Below, one piece after another: positions 10,617-19,600 of a DNA stretch of 64,000 nt. The DNA is taken from contig CAJWUI010000001.1 in the NCBI GenBank assembly GCA_913047695.1, positions 1 through 64,000 on the forward strand. Reading direction: 5' to 3'. The translations under genes were made by a program, and so were the position numbers. The notes beneath the pieces are model-generated. The model was not told where the DNA came from and did no database searches. It was given only the letters and a program-made list of their open reading frames with translations. Numbering within the stretch: position 1 is the stretch's first letter; every line of letters begins with the position of its first letter. The stretch is from an uncultured Bacteroidota bacterium. GTDB taxonomy: Bacteria > Bacteroidota > Bacteroidia > Flavobacteriales > Flavobacteriaceae.

Positions 10617-11629
10617 TTTTAAGAAATAAAATTTTCACAATAATTGCTTTGTTTTTGATTACCACATCAAAAGCCCAAGAAATGGTATTTAATTCTCAGC
10701 CAAAACTAATGCAGGTTAGCAATCCCAGTTTTTTTGGATTAAATAGTTGGAACAGATCAGGATTACTTTACAATTCGACGGAGATAAACCCTAACGAAAC
10801 TCAGAATAATAAGTTTTTCTATGGATCCTATTCTTTTGATCTATTAAATTTTAGCCTTGGAATCCAATTCAATAATTTTAGTGCACCTAATATTGGTTAC
10901 AGAAAAAATGATTTAAACCTAAGCTATATTTATAAAATTGAGTTGGGCAATGATATGTGGTTTCTTCCATCTGTTAATGTTGGGTTTGTTTCAAAAAATT
11001 TGAATCCATCAAATTTAATTTTTGAAGACCAAATTAACTCTATAACTGGATATATTAATCAGGAATCTATAGATCCTTTAGCTGATTTTTTCTTAGCAAA
11101 AAATTATTCTGACCTTGGAGCTTCTTTTATAGTCCATAACACCGATTTTTTAATTGGAATTAATTTTGACTATTTAAATCAACCCAACACTGCATACGAT
11201 ACTGACGTGGAATTTTTAGTACCAATCTCATACGGCATTCAAGCTGCATACGAATTTAACCTGAACCCTTATGATAGAAGATTTTTACCAAGATATTCGT
11301 ATTTATACGCCTATTCTTCGGTGAGAAGAGATTCTGAATCTATCAATATTTTTTCATCTCAAGAGTTCCAGCTTGGTGAATTTAGTGTTGGAATTAATCA
11401 ACAATTTGGACTTTTTGAAAATTTTTCCTTTTTGAATTTAGGATTAAGTGCTGGACTTACCTATGAAAATTTTGATTTTGGTGTATCATATGCCTTTTCA
11501 ATCCAGGATTTAACTAATACCTACAGGTACCCCCCAAGAATTTTTGATTTGTACCTAAGTTTTGATTTTAGTCCTTTTTTAAGAAATAGAAGAGGTCAGT
11601 ACAAAAGGCTTCAAGTAGATAATTACTAA
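10613..11629 (+). CDS. PorP/SprF family type IX secretion outer-membrane protein
   Basis: This 338-residue protein has a signal peptide (MILRNKIFTIIALFLITTSKAQ) followed by the NPSFFGLN-type segment and repeated aromatic beta-strand patterns of PorP/SprF proteins. Its ATG overlaps the TGA of the adhesin (ATGA), so the two are probably translationally coupled. In Flavobacterium, SprF-like proteins are needed for surface delivery of the type B CTD protein encoded just upstream, so this is most likely the dedicated partner of the giant adhesin. It presumably sits in the outer membrane as a beta-barrel. The pairing is inferred from gene order; the family call is secure. Confidence 0.88.
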   Translation: MILRNKIFTIIALFLITTSKAQEMVFNSQPKLMQVSNPSFFGLNSWNRSGLLYNSTEINPNETQNNKFFYGSYSFDLLNFSLGIQFNNFSAPNIGYRKNDLNLSYIYKIELGNDMWFLPSVNVGFVSKNLNPSNLIFEDQINSITGYINQESIDPLADFFLAKNYSDLGASFIVHNTDFLIGINFDYLNQPNTAYDTDVEFLVPISYGIQAAYEFNLNPYDRRFLPRYSYLYAYSSVRRDSESINIFSSQEFQLGEFSVGINQQFGLFENFSFLNLGLSAGLTYENFDFGVSYAFSIQDLTNTYRYPPRIFDLYLSFDFSPFLRNRRGQYKRLQVDNY

Positions 11630-12027
11630 TATTTGATAACATACATACTATCTTTAATATAGTATTTCCAAAGACCTACTCTCTTATTTTCTAAAAAATA
11701 TCCCTCGCTATTTAATTTACCATTGGGATTAAATATTATTTGATAGCCTTTATTACAGGAATCAAAAGATTTTTCAGTTAAAAGTTTTTCATTCATGAAT
11801 GTTTTTTCACTTTTTAAAATACCCTTTTTAACCTTACTTAAAATGTATTTATTTGATTGAAACATTTCAAATTCACCGGAGAATAATTCACCCTCAATAA
11901 AAACCTTACAATTACTAAAAGTTAATTCGTTTTTACTTACAGTAAATTCTTTACATCCAAAAAAAAGTAATACAAAAAATATCTTAATAGTTATAAATCG
12001 CAAGACCCCCACTTTTGAAAAATTCAT
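11626..12027 (-). CDS. Small predicted lipoprotein, weakly MORN/YwqK-like
   Basis: I chose the ATG at 12027 (133 residues) over the longer frame from 12066. It has GGAG eight bases upstream and places a lipoprotein signal at the N-terminus (MNFSKVGVLRFITIKIFFVLLFFGC, lipobox LFFGC). The mature part contains a MORN-like motif near the end (IFNPNGKLNSEGYFLENKRVGLWKYY, split here as NGKLNSEGYF and NKRVGLWKYY). The start lies 44 bases inside the 3' end of the upstream gene in another frame, so the two are probably co-translated. Its stop overlaps the stop of the convergent SprF-like gene. Function unknown; probably anchored in a membrane facing the periplasm or the surface. Confidence 0.6.
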   Translation of the reverse strand: MNFSKVGVLRFITIKIFFVLLFFGCKEFTVSKNELTFSNCKVFIEGELFSGEFEMFQSNKYILSKVKKGILKSEKTFMNEKLLTEKSFDSCNKGYQIIFNPNGKLNSEGYFLENKRVGLWKYYIKDSMYVIKY

Positions 12028-12478
12028 AAAACTCTCCAATCCTTTTACCTTTATAATAATTCCCACAAATTTTCAATTTTCCATTCTCATGAAATTCTTC
12101 ATAACTTCCATTACGATTGTTATAGTGATAAAATGTAACAATCTGTTCATTTCCACTTTCGTGATACGATGTAAACTTTCCATGTATTTCTCCTTTTATG
12201 AAGTTAGATTGTGTTTGTAGATTACCATTTGAATGAAATTGATTAAATGAGCCATGTTTTAGTCCTTTTGAGACAAACATTTCCATTTTAGTTTTTCCAT
12301 TATCATAGTATTCATTGATTGTTCCAGTAAATGGCTTTGAATTTTTTTTAAAAAACATTTCTTCATTATTAAAAGTTATTTCAACTTTGCTAATGTCTAT
12401 AGGCCTATTACAATTATAAAAAAAAGATGCAATCAATAGTATTGTTATTATTCTTATAGTAGAAAATACATTTATCAT
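11984..12478 (-). CDS. Lipoprotein with MORN-variant (YwqK-like) repeats
   Basis: The 164-residue product begins with a hydrophobic signal ending in a cysteine (TILLIASFFYNC), consistent with a lipoprotein although the lipobox is not ideal. It continues with about five repeats of roughly 22-24 residues of the form EYYDNGKTKMEMFVSKGLKHG, FHSNGNLQTQSNFIKGEIHG and EFHENGKLKICGNYYKGKRIG. These are MORN_2-type repeats found in YwqK family proteins. Despite the database label antitoxin for some relatives, nothing here suggests a toxin-antitoxin pair. The gene overlaps the next small lipoprotein gene downstream on the same strand. The biochemical role is unknown. Confidence 0.7.
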   Translation of the reverse strand: MINVFSTIRIITILLIASFFYNCNRPIDISKVEITFNNEEMFFKKNSKPFTGTINEYYDNGKTKMEMFVSKGLKHGSFNQFHSNGNLQTQSNFIKGEIHGKFTSYHESGNEQIVTFYHYNNRNGSYEEFHENGKLKICGNYYKGKRIGEFYEFFKSGGLAIYNY

Positions 12479-12490
12479 AAAGATTTAAAG

Positions 12491-12508
12491 CTTAAAATTG
12501 TTTTTAAG
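12491..12508 (-). terminator. Weak hairpin after the acyl-CoA dehydrogenase gene
   Basis: A 7-bp perfect inverted repeat (CTTAAAA / TTTTAAG, 4-base loop) lies 39 bases past the end of the acyl-CoA dehydrogenase gene on the minus strand. It is followed on that strand by a T-rich run. The stem is AT-rich and short, so this is a weak call. Confidence 0.3.
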
Positions 12509-12546
12509 ACTTTTCTCTGTTTAATCAGTGAAGAGGATAAAATAAC

Positions 12547-14340
12547 TTAAATAAAGTAAGAGTTCTGTTTAATAAATGAATCTGCAATTTCATTTTTTAT
12601 GTTTATAATATCTGGATATTCAGAGTAAGTGCATTTTTTTTTCAAAACAGCAAAAAGATTTTTCCTTTCTTGTCCAGCTGAAATCCTCGATATAATTTCA
12701 ATTCCCTTTTTGTGAATAGTATTTTGAGCATCAAAAATATAAAGCTTTGTAATATTTGTTTGTGTTTTTTGTAATTCATAACTAGTCCGATTAATATTTT
12801 TCAAAGTTCTTAGCAATCCAGATTCAGAAAAATAGGTTTCTATAAGTATATCAGACAAACAGAGAAGTATCTGTTGATGATTTTCAAGTCTTGTACCATA
12901 CTTTTGAACACAATTACCTAGTAGTACTAAAAATATTTGTTTGAACTTGTAAATTAATTTCTGTTCTTCAATAAGTTCATTACCTTTTATCTCTTCCTCA
13001 TTATTGTTTATAGAAGAAGCAGCCTGCATCACAGCTGCCATAAGATCTATCTGACCTTTCATCCCTTTTTTTAATAACATTCCAACGGAAAGCATTCTAT
13101 TAATTTCATTTGTACCTTCATAAATTCTACCAATACGAGCATCACGCCAAGCTGATTCCATCGGTGTATCAGCTGAAAAGCCCATACCTCCAAAAATTTG
13201 TATTCCTTCATCAGCACAGTTTTGTATATCTTCGGAAGCACCAACTTTAATTAATGAACATTCAACTGCGAAGTCTTCAACCCCCTTTAATTCAGCTTCT
13301 TGATCTGACATACCTTTTGAAACAAAATATTCTATTCGATCTTCAATATCCTTAGCAACTCTATAACAGGCTGATTCACCCATATAGCATGAGGTAGCCA
13401 TGTTCGCTATTTTTTCTCTAATCGCACCAAATTTTGAAATTGGAACCTTGAATTGAATTCTTTCATTTGCATATTTAATAGATTCTGTTGTAATTCTTCT
13501 TTGTGCATCTAAACAAGCTACTCCAAGTTTTACTCTACCTACATTTAAGGCATTCATTGCAATTTTAAATCCTCCATTTCTTTCACCTAATATATTTTCT
13601 TCAGGAACTAGGGTTTCATTAAAAAATACTTGTCGTGTAGATGAAGAATGTATACCCAATTTATTTTCCTCTTCTCCTAATTTTATTCCGTTTGATGGAT
13701 CGTAATCAACTAAAAATGCAGTTATATTTTTATCATCCTCTATTCTTGCAAATACTATCATTAAGGAAGCAAAACCAGCATTTGATATCCACATTTTTTG
13801 GCCTGATATTTTAAAATGCATACCATCATCAGATAAAACTGCTTTACTTTTTCCTGAGTTGGCATCAGAACCTGCCCCAGGTTCTGTTAAACAATAGCAA
13901 CCAAAACATTCGCCAGAGCTTAATCCAGGCAAGTATTTTTTCTTTTGCTCCTCTGTTCCATAAAGTACTACTGGAAGTGTACCAATACCAGTGTGTGCTC
14001 CGAAAGCAGTCGATAACGAACCAGTTGATCCTGAAATATAATCACACACCAACATAGAAGATACAAAACCCATACCCATTCCTCCGTATTCCTCTGGAAC
14101 TGAAACACTAAGAAATCCTAGTTCTCCAGCTTTTTGCATTAAAGATTTTGTAAAACCGTAGTCTTTTTTTTCAAATCTATCTTTGTAAGGCCATACTTCT
14201 CTATCAATAAAGTCCTTGACGGAATCTCTCATCATTAATTGTTCTTCATTGAAATCTTCAGGGGTAAAAATTGAATTATGATTATCATTATGGATAATAA
14301 AATCCCCTCCATACGTTTCTTTCTTTTGTGTAACTTCCAT
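12547..14340 (-). CDS. Acyl-CoA dehydrogenase family protein
   Basis: A flavoenzyme that would oxidise acyl-CoA to trans-2-enoyl-CoA in fatty-acid beta-oxidation. The 597-residue chain has the N-terminal helical domain (about 28-140), the FAD/substrate beta domain with CYCLTEPGAGSDANSG (about 148-163) and KISGQKMWISNAG, and the C-terminal helical domain (about 255-415) ending in RIYEGTNEINRML, where Glu408 of YEGT matches the usual catalytic base. About 180 extra C-terminal residues put it with the longer ACADs rather than the 380-residue short/medium-chain type. Its start lies 2 bases after the stop of the marR gene, so it is co-transcribed with the regulator. Chain-length specificity cannot be read from sequence. 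Confidence 0.9.
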   Translation of the reverse strand: MEVTQKKETYGGDFIIHNDNHNSIFTPEDFNEEQLMMRDSVKDFIDREVWPYKDRFEKKDYGFTKSLMQKAGELGFLSVSVPEEYGGMGMGFVSSMLVCDYISGSTGSLSTAFGAHTGIGTLPVVLYGTEEQKKKYLPGLSSGECFGCYCLTEPGAGSDANSGKSKAVLSDDGMHFKISGQKMWISNAGFASLMIVFARIEDDKNITAFLVDYDPSNGIKLGEEENKLGIHSSSTRQVFFNETLVPEENILGERNGGFKIAMNALNVGRVKLGVACLDAQRRITTESIKYANERIQFKVPISKFGAIREKIANMATSCYMGESACYRVAKDIEDRIEYFVSKGMSDQEAELKGVEDFAVECSLIKVGASEDIQNCADEGIQIFGGMGFSADTPMESAWRDARIGRIYEGTNEINRMLSVGMLLKKGMKGQIDLMAAVMQAASSINNNEEEIKGNELIEEQKLIYKFKQIFLVLLGNCVQKYGTRLENHQQILLCLSDILIETYFSESGLLRTLKNINRTSYELQKTQTNITKLYIFDAQNTIHKKGIEIISRISAGQERKNLFAVLKKKCTYSEYPDIINIKNEIADSFIKQNSYFI

Positions 14341-14342
14341 AA

Positions 14343-14795
14343 TTAAATTGTTTCTATAGTTTTACTCGAAAAATATTCAAATTCTTTTGCCACAGTCTTA
14401 ATAGATTCCATAACTTCAAAAAAATGTTGAATTTTTATCTCATTAAGTTTTTCTTCAATCTTAGAGTTAAAGTTCAAAACAACTGATTTTGAATCTTCTC
14501 TCTTTTCGATTCCAAATGGGGTTAGACGTATTAAAATGCTTCTGCCATCTCTAGGATTTTGAGTTCTAAAAATTAGCTTTCTTTCTTCCATAGCGTTAAG
14601 AAGTCTTGAAAGGCTTGTAGGCTCCATACCCATTTTTGGACCAAGTGTCGTAGAAGGAGTACCTTCTGCGTCAATACTTAGTAGTGCAAACCCCATAGCC
14701 ATTGTTGAGTCAAATTTTCCAGCTTCTTTATTATACATTTTACTCACGACCTGCCAAGTTGATCTTAACACACTGTCAAAAGTTTCTTTTTTCAT
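14343..14795 (-). CDS. MarR family transcriptional regulator
   Basis: A 150-residue winged-helix regulator starting at the ATG at 14795 (MKKETFDSVLRSTWQ). A longer open frame to 14891 was rejected because it runs through the operator and adds unrelated hydrophobic residues. The helix-turn-helix and wing are visible in MGMEPTSLSRLLNAMEER and TQNPRDGRSILIRLTPFG (RDGR is the wing). It lies between an acyl-CoA ligase gene upstream and an acyl-CoA dehydrogenase gene 2 bases downstream, so it probably senses a fatty acid or acyl-CoA. A perfect 26-bp palindrome starts 17 bases upstream of its start codon and is the obvious candidate operator. Ligand and direction of control are inferred. Confidence 0.88.
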   Translation of the reverse strand: MKKETFDSVLRSTWQVVSKMYNKEAGKFDSTMAMGFALLSIDAEGTPSTTLGPKMGMEPTSLSRLLNAMEERKLIFRTQNPRDGRSILIRLTPFGIEKREDSKSVVLNFNSKIEEKLNEIKIQHFFEVMESIKTVAKEFEYFSSKTIETI

Positions 14796-14812
14796 TGACT
14801 CAAATATAATGA

Positions 14813-14838
14813 TTTTTACTATGCATGCATAGTAAAAA
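14813..14838. promoter_or_regulatory. Perfect 26-bp palindrome, probable MarR operator
   Basis: The core ACTATGCATGCATAGT is flanked by five T on the left and five A on the right, giving 26 bases identical to their own reverse complement. It lies in the 76-base gap between the acyl-CoA ligase stop and the marR start. Its symmetry and size fit a MarR dimer site. Autoregulation of marR and the downstream dehydrogenase is an inference from position. Confidence 0.65.
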
Positions 14839-14871
14839 ACTAAATCTGTTACAATATTTATTTTAATTAAA

Positions 14872-16638
14872 TTAACTATACATACTATCAATCAGATCGC
14901 TATACTTTTCAGCAATAACCTTTCTTTTAAGTTTCATTGTAGGTGTTAAGTGCCCCTTATCAATACTCCATTCATCGGGTGTAAGCTCAATTTTTTTAAT
15001 TTGTTCCCAAGAGCCGAAATTTTGATTGTGATGCTCTACTTCGTCTTCAATTATTTTTTTCAGCCTAGGCTCATTTATTGCTTTAGCGAGAGAATCGCAT
15101 TTTATATCATTTTCTTTAAGCCACTTAGTCACATGATCAGTGTTGGGTTGAATTATTGCCGTTGCCATTCTTTTTCCTGCACCAACAACCATAATTTGCT
15201 CAATAAAAAGCGATTGTTTCATCTGGCTTTCTATGACTTGCGGTGCTATATATTTTCCACCTGAAGTTTTAAACATCTCTTTTTTTCTGTCTGTAATTTT
15301 TAAAAAACCCTCGTCATCTACTTCGCCAATGTCCCCAGTGTGAAAATAATCACCAGACATTACCTCTTGGGTCATTTTTTCTTCTTTGTAATATCCCATC
15401 ATTACATTGGGTCCCTTACAGAGAATCTCACCATCGTTGGCAATTTTGACTTCGACTCCATCAATCACCTTACCAACAGTTCCCATTTTGAGATTATTAT
15501 TTCTCATATCGCCAACTGAAATTATTGGAGAAGTTTCGGTTAAGCCGTATCCCTCTACTAAAATCATATCTGCAGCTGTAAAGACTTTAGCAAGTCTTTG
15601 TTGAAGAGGAGCACTCCCAGAAACAATTATTTCTAAGTTGCCTCCTAACGCTTCTTTCCATTTTGATAAAATCAATTTTCTTGCAATTTTTAATTTTAAC
15701 TCATACCATATTCCATTTTGTCCATAGGGCTCATATTGCAAGCCTAAATTAACAGCCCAATAAAAGAGAGATTTCTTTATCCCAGAAAGTTCACCACCTC
15801 TAGCATAAATTTTATCGTAGACTTTTTCTAATAGACGAGGTACTGCTGTCATTGTATTTGGTTTAACCTCCTTTAAATTATCTGCAATTGTCTCAAGCGA
15901 CTCTGCAAAATAGACTGAAATCCCATTAAATGTATATATGTAAAGAATTACCCTTTCAAAGATGTGACAAAGGGGTAGGAAACTTAATGATTTGGCTTTT
16001 CCCTTGATTAAAGGCAACCTTTTTGATCCAGAAATAACGTTAGTTACTATATTTTCATGGCTTAACATCACTCCTTTAGGGGTACCAGTTGTACCAGAAG
16101 TATATATAATAGTAGCAAGATCTTTTGGATTTACTTTCTCACGCATCTCACCTAATTTTTTGTCACGATCTTTAATTGATCCTTCATCTAAAAGTTCGGA
16201 CCAATGAGCACATCCTTTAATTTTGTTAAAGCTGTATATTTTTTTTAGTGATTTGATATCCTTAGATACTGCTTTTAACTTATCGTAAACCTCCTTATCA
16301 GAAACAAAACAATAAACACTTTCTGAGTGGTTTAAAATGTACTTGTAATCTTTTGATGAAATTGTTGGATATATGGGAACAGTAACAGCACCTAAAGAAA
16401 GAATACCAACATCCATTAAACACCATTCAGTTCTATTGTTTGTAGAGATCATGGCAATTTTATCACCAGCTTTTATGCCTTTACCAATCAGCGCCCTGCT
16501 AATTGCACTTGACTTTTCAATGAAATTAGAGGTAGAAAGGCTCTCCCAAGCACCTTCATTTTTTGTAGAAAAAGCCTTCTCAAGTGGAAGATTGTCCTTT
16601 TGGAATTCGATAAATTCAAATAATCTAGTCGGTATCAT
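14872..16638 (-). CDS. AMP-dependent long-chain acyl-CoA synthetase/ligase
   Basis: Would activate fatty acids to acyl-CoA using ATP and CoA through an acyl-adenylate. The 588-residue protein carries the AMP-binding P-loop YTSGTTGTPKG (179-189), the motif GYGLTETSP, the ATP-binding HTGDIG, and the C-terminal KEMFKTSGGKYIAPQ containing the hinge region typical of FAA1/FadD15-type synthetases. The length matches the family. The start MIPTRLFEFIEF is an ATG at 16638. It is the first gene of a presumed minus-strand unit with marR and the acyl-CoA dehydrogenase, with the palindrome between it and marR, so marR could also be transcribed independently. Substrate chain length is not evident. Confidence 0.92.
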   Translation of the reverse strand: MIPTRLFEFIEFQKDNLPLEKAFSTKNEGAWESLSTSNFIEKSSAISRALIGKGIKAGDKIAMISTNNRTEWCLMDVGILSLGAVTVPIYPTISSKDYKYILNHSESVYCFVSDKEVYDKLKAVSKDIKSLKKIYSFNKIKGCAHWSELLDEGSIKDRDKKLGEMREKVNPKDLATIIYTSGTTGTPKGVMLSHENIVTNVISGSKRLPLIKGKAKSLSFLPLCHIFERVILYIYTFNGISVYFAESLETIADNLKEVKPNTMTAVPRLLEKVYDKIYARGGELSGIKKSLFYWAVNLGLQYEPYGQNGIWYELKLKIARKLILSKWKEALGGNLEIIVSGSAPLQQRLAKVFTAADMILVEGYGLTETSPIISVGDMRNNNLKMGTVGKVIDGVEVKIANDGEILCKGPNVMMGYYKEEKMTQEVMSGDYFHTGDIGEVDDEGFLKITDRKKEMFKTSGGKYIAPQVIESQMKQSLFIEQIMVVGAGKRMATAIIQPNTDHVTKWLKENDIKCDSLAKAINEPRLKKIIEDEVEHHNQNFGSWEQIKKIELTPDEWSIDKGHLTPTMKLKRKVIAEKYSDLIDSMYS

Positions 16639-16697
16639 TTATTCATTTTAATGCAAAATATGAAATATTTTGAAGTAAATGAAGAAGTTTTTTGTTC

Positions 16698-19600
16698 CTA
16701 TTTTTTAAGCCAATTGTATGCGTTTTCAAAAGCTAAAATCCAAGGGCTAACCTCATCTTTTCTATTGTAAGGATAATAACCCCAATTCCATGGAAATGTA
16801 GACCGCTCAAGATGAGGCATCATTACTAAATGCCGGCCATTGTCACTTACTAACATAGCAGCATTAAAATCTGAGCCATTTGGGTTTGATGGATACCCTT
16901 CATAAAGGTATTTCGCTGGTATTTGGTAATTGATTTCGGCTTTGGGAAAGGAAAATCTTCCCTCACCGTGGGCAGCCCAAATTCCTAATATACTTCCTTC
17001 TAGTCCCTTCAACATTATTGATGAGCTTGGCTTAATATTAACGGCGGTAAAGATACATTCAAATTTTCCTGATTTATTATGCATCATTTTTGGCTTTTGA
17101 ATTTGATTTGTGTAAAGTAAGCCTAGTTCAATAAATAATTGACATCCATTACATACTCCAAGAGAAAGAGTATCCGTTCTACTAAAAAAGTTTTCTAAGG
17201 CTGCTTTAGCTTTAGTATTATATCTAAATGCACCAGCCCAGCCTTTGGCAGAACCTAGTACATCCGAATTTGAAAAACCTCCAACAGCTACTAATAGCTG
17301 AATATCTTTGAGAGTCTCTCTGCCCTTAATTAAATCAGTCATATGGACATCACGGACTTTGAAGCCGCAAAGGTCCATCATATAAGCCATTTCTCTTTCA
17401 GAATTACTCCCTTTTTCTCTTAATACTGCTGCATTTAATTGTTTTACTTTTTGCAAGGGTCTTTTTCCATAGAATTCAATTGGAAACTTAAATTTTAGAG
17501 GTTGTTTTGTTACATTATCTAGACGAAGTAAGGCTAATTCACTATTAGTCTGTTTCAATTCAAATTGAGTGGATGTTTTCATCCATTCCTTCCGCATTTC
17601 ATTAATTGAAATATTATTATTCCCAATTTTTAATGAGCCACTTTGATTAATAAATCCTATTTTATGTGCTTTTATTCCATTTTTTGAAAATGAGCTGTTT
17701 AGATCAAAATTTGATTGTAGAATAAGACCAACTTTTTCAGAAAATAAAATTTTCACCAAATCAGTCTCTTCAAGGCAGGAAAAGTCAAGATCCATTCCAA
17801 TATTTAATGTCGGAAAACAAAACTCGAGTAAAGAAGTTATTAAACCTCCTGATCCAATATCGTGGCCTGCTGAAATTTTATCAGCTTTTATGTGATCTTG
17901 TACGGTATTAAAAGCACTTTTAAAATAAACGGCATCTGTAACACCAGGGGTATCATTTCCAATACACTCTTGACTTTGAGCGAAAGATGAACCACCCAAA
18001 TAAAATTCATCTTGAGAAAAATCAACATAAAAAATTTCTCCTCCATTGGCAGTGGCTACTGGTTTAATTATATTTTTCACATCTGAACATTGACCAGCTG
18101 CTGATATTATAACAGTTCCTGGAGATAAGACATCATAATTTGAATATTTTTGTTTCATTGACAGTGAATCCTTGCCCGTAGGAATATTTATACCTAAATC
18201 AATTGCAAATTTTGAACACTCCTCAACAGCTTCATATAAACGTGTGTCTTCACCAGGGTTATTGCAAGGCCACATCCAATTAGCTGATAACGATATACTA
18301 TGAATTCCCTTTTCAAGTGGTGCAAAAACAATGTTTGTAAGTGCTTCTGCAATTGCATTTTTGCTTCCTTTTCTGGAATCAATCAATCCACTAATCGGTG
18401 CATGCCCAATAGATGTAGCAATCCCTTTATTACCAGTAAAATCTAATGATACGACCCCGCAGTTACTTAATGGTAGCTGTAACTCACCGACACATTGTTG
18501 CTGAGCTACTCTTCCAGTAACACATCGATCAACTTTATTAGTAAGCCAATCTTTACATGCTACAGCTTCTAGTTGGAGTACTTGTTTAATATAGATTAAA
18601 AGTTTGTTCTGTGAATAGGGGATTGCTTTAAATTCTCGAAAAACTGAAAAGTCGTGCATTACTGTTTTTGGGGAACTACCAAATAAAGCAGAAAGATCCA
18701 AATCAATTGGTATTTCTTTTTTAGTTTCATTTTTAAATACAAGTCTTTCATCACATGTAACTTCACCTACTATGTATAACGGGGCTCTTTCTCTCTCAGC
18801 TATTTTCTTTAATTTTTTAGTGTCTTTGGGAGATATTATTAACCCCATCCTTTCCTGTGATTCATTACCAATTATTTCTTTAGCTGAAAGTGTAGGATCC
18901 CCCAATGGAAGAGAATCAATTTCAATTGTACCTCCAGTGTTTTCAACTAATTCAGATAGACAATTCAAATGTCCTCCTGCTCCATGGTCATGAATAGAAA
19001 TAATTGGATTTATGTCACTTTCAACTAGAGCTCTAATAACGTTAGATACTCGTTTTTGCATTTCTGGGTTTGAACGTTGAATAGCATTAAGTTCAAGTAT
19101 ATTCCCGTATTTACCAGTATCTGCTGAAGAAACAGCAGCACCACCCATTCCAATGCGATAATTATCTCCACCTAAAATAATAATTTTGTCACCTTTTTTT
19201 GGAATACCTTTTTCTGCTTCATTTTTTTTACCATAACCAACTCCGCCAGCAAGCATTATTACTTTATCATACCCTAACAGTTGGTTATTTTCTTTATGCT
19301 CAAAAGTTAATATAGAACCTGCTATAAGTGGTTGTCCAAATTTATTTCCAAAGTCAGAAGCCCCATTAGAAGCTTTAATTAGTATATCTGTTGGATTTTG
19401 ATATAGCCAATCACGTTCAGCAAATGATCCTTTTTTAGAATTTTTTTGGATACGAGAATATGAAGTCATGTATACGGCAGTTCCTGCTAAAGGTAAAGAA
19501 CCTTTACCACCAGCTAATCTATCTCTTATTTCACCCCCTGATCCTGTCGCTGCACCATTAAAGGGTTCTACAGTAGTAGGGAAATTGTGTGTTTCTGCCT

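Noticed and set aside
11984-12478. Toxin-antitoxin system, because YwqK-like proteins are sometimes labelled antitoxins
   Set aside because: The neighbour is another small lipoprotein with similar repeats, not a toxin family, and both carry export signals.
14796-14891. N-terminal extension of the MarR protein
   Set aside because: The extra residues are hydrophobic and unlike MarR, and the frame crosses the palindrome; the ATG at 14795 begins the known family sequence.
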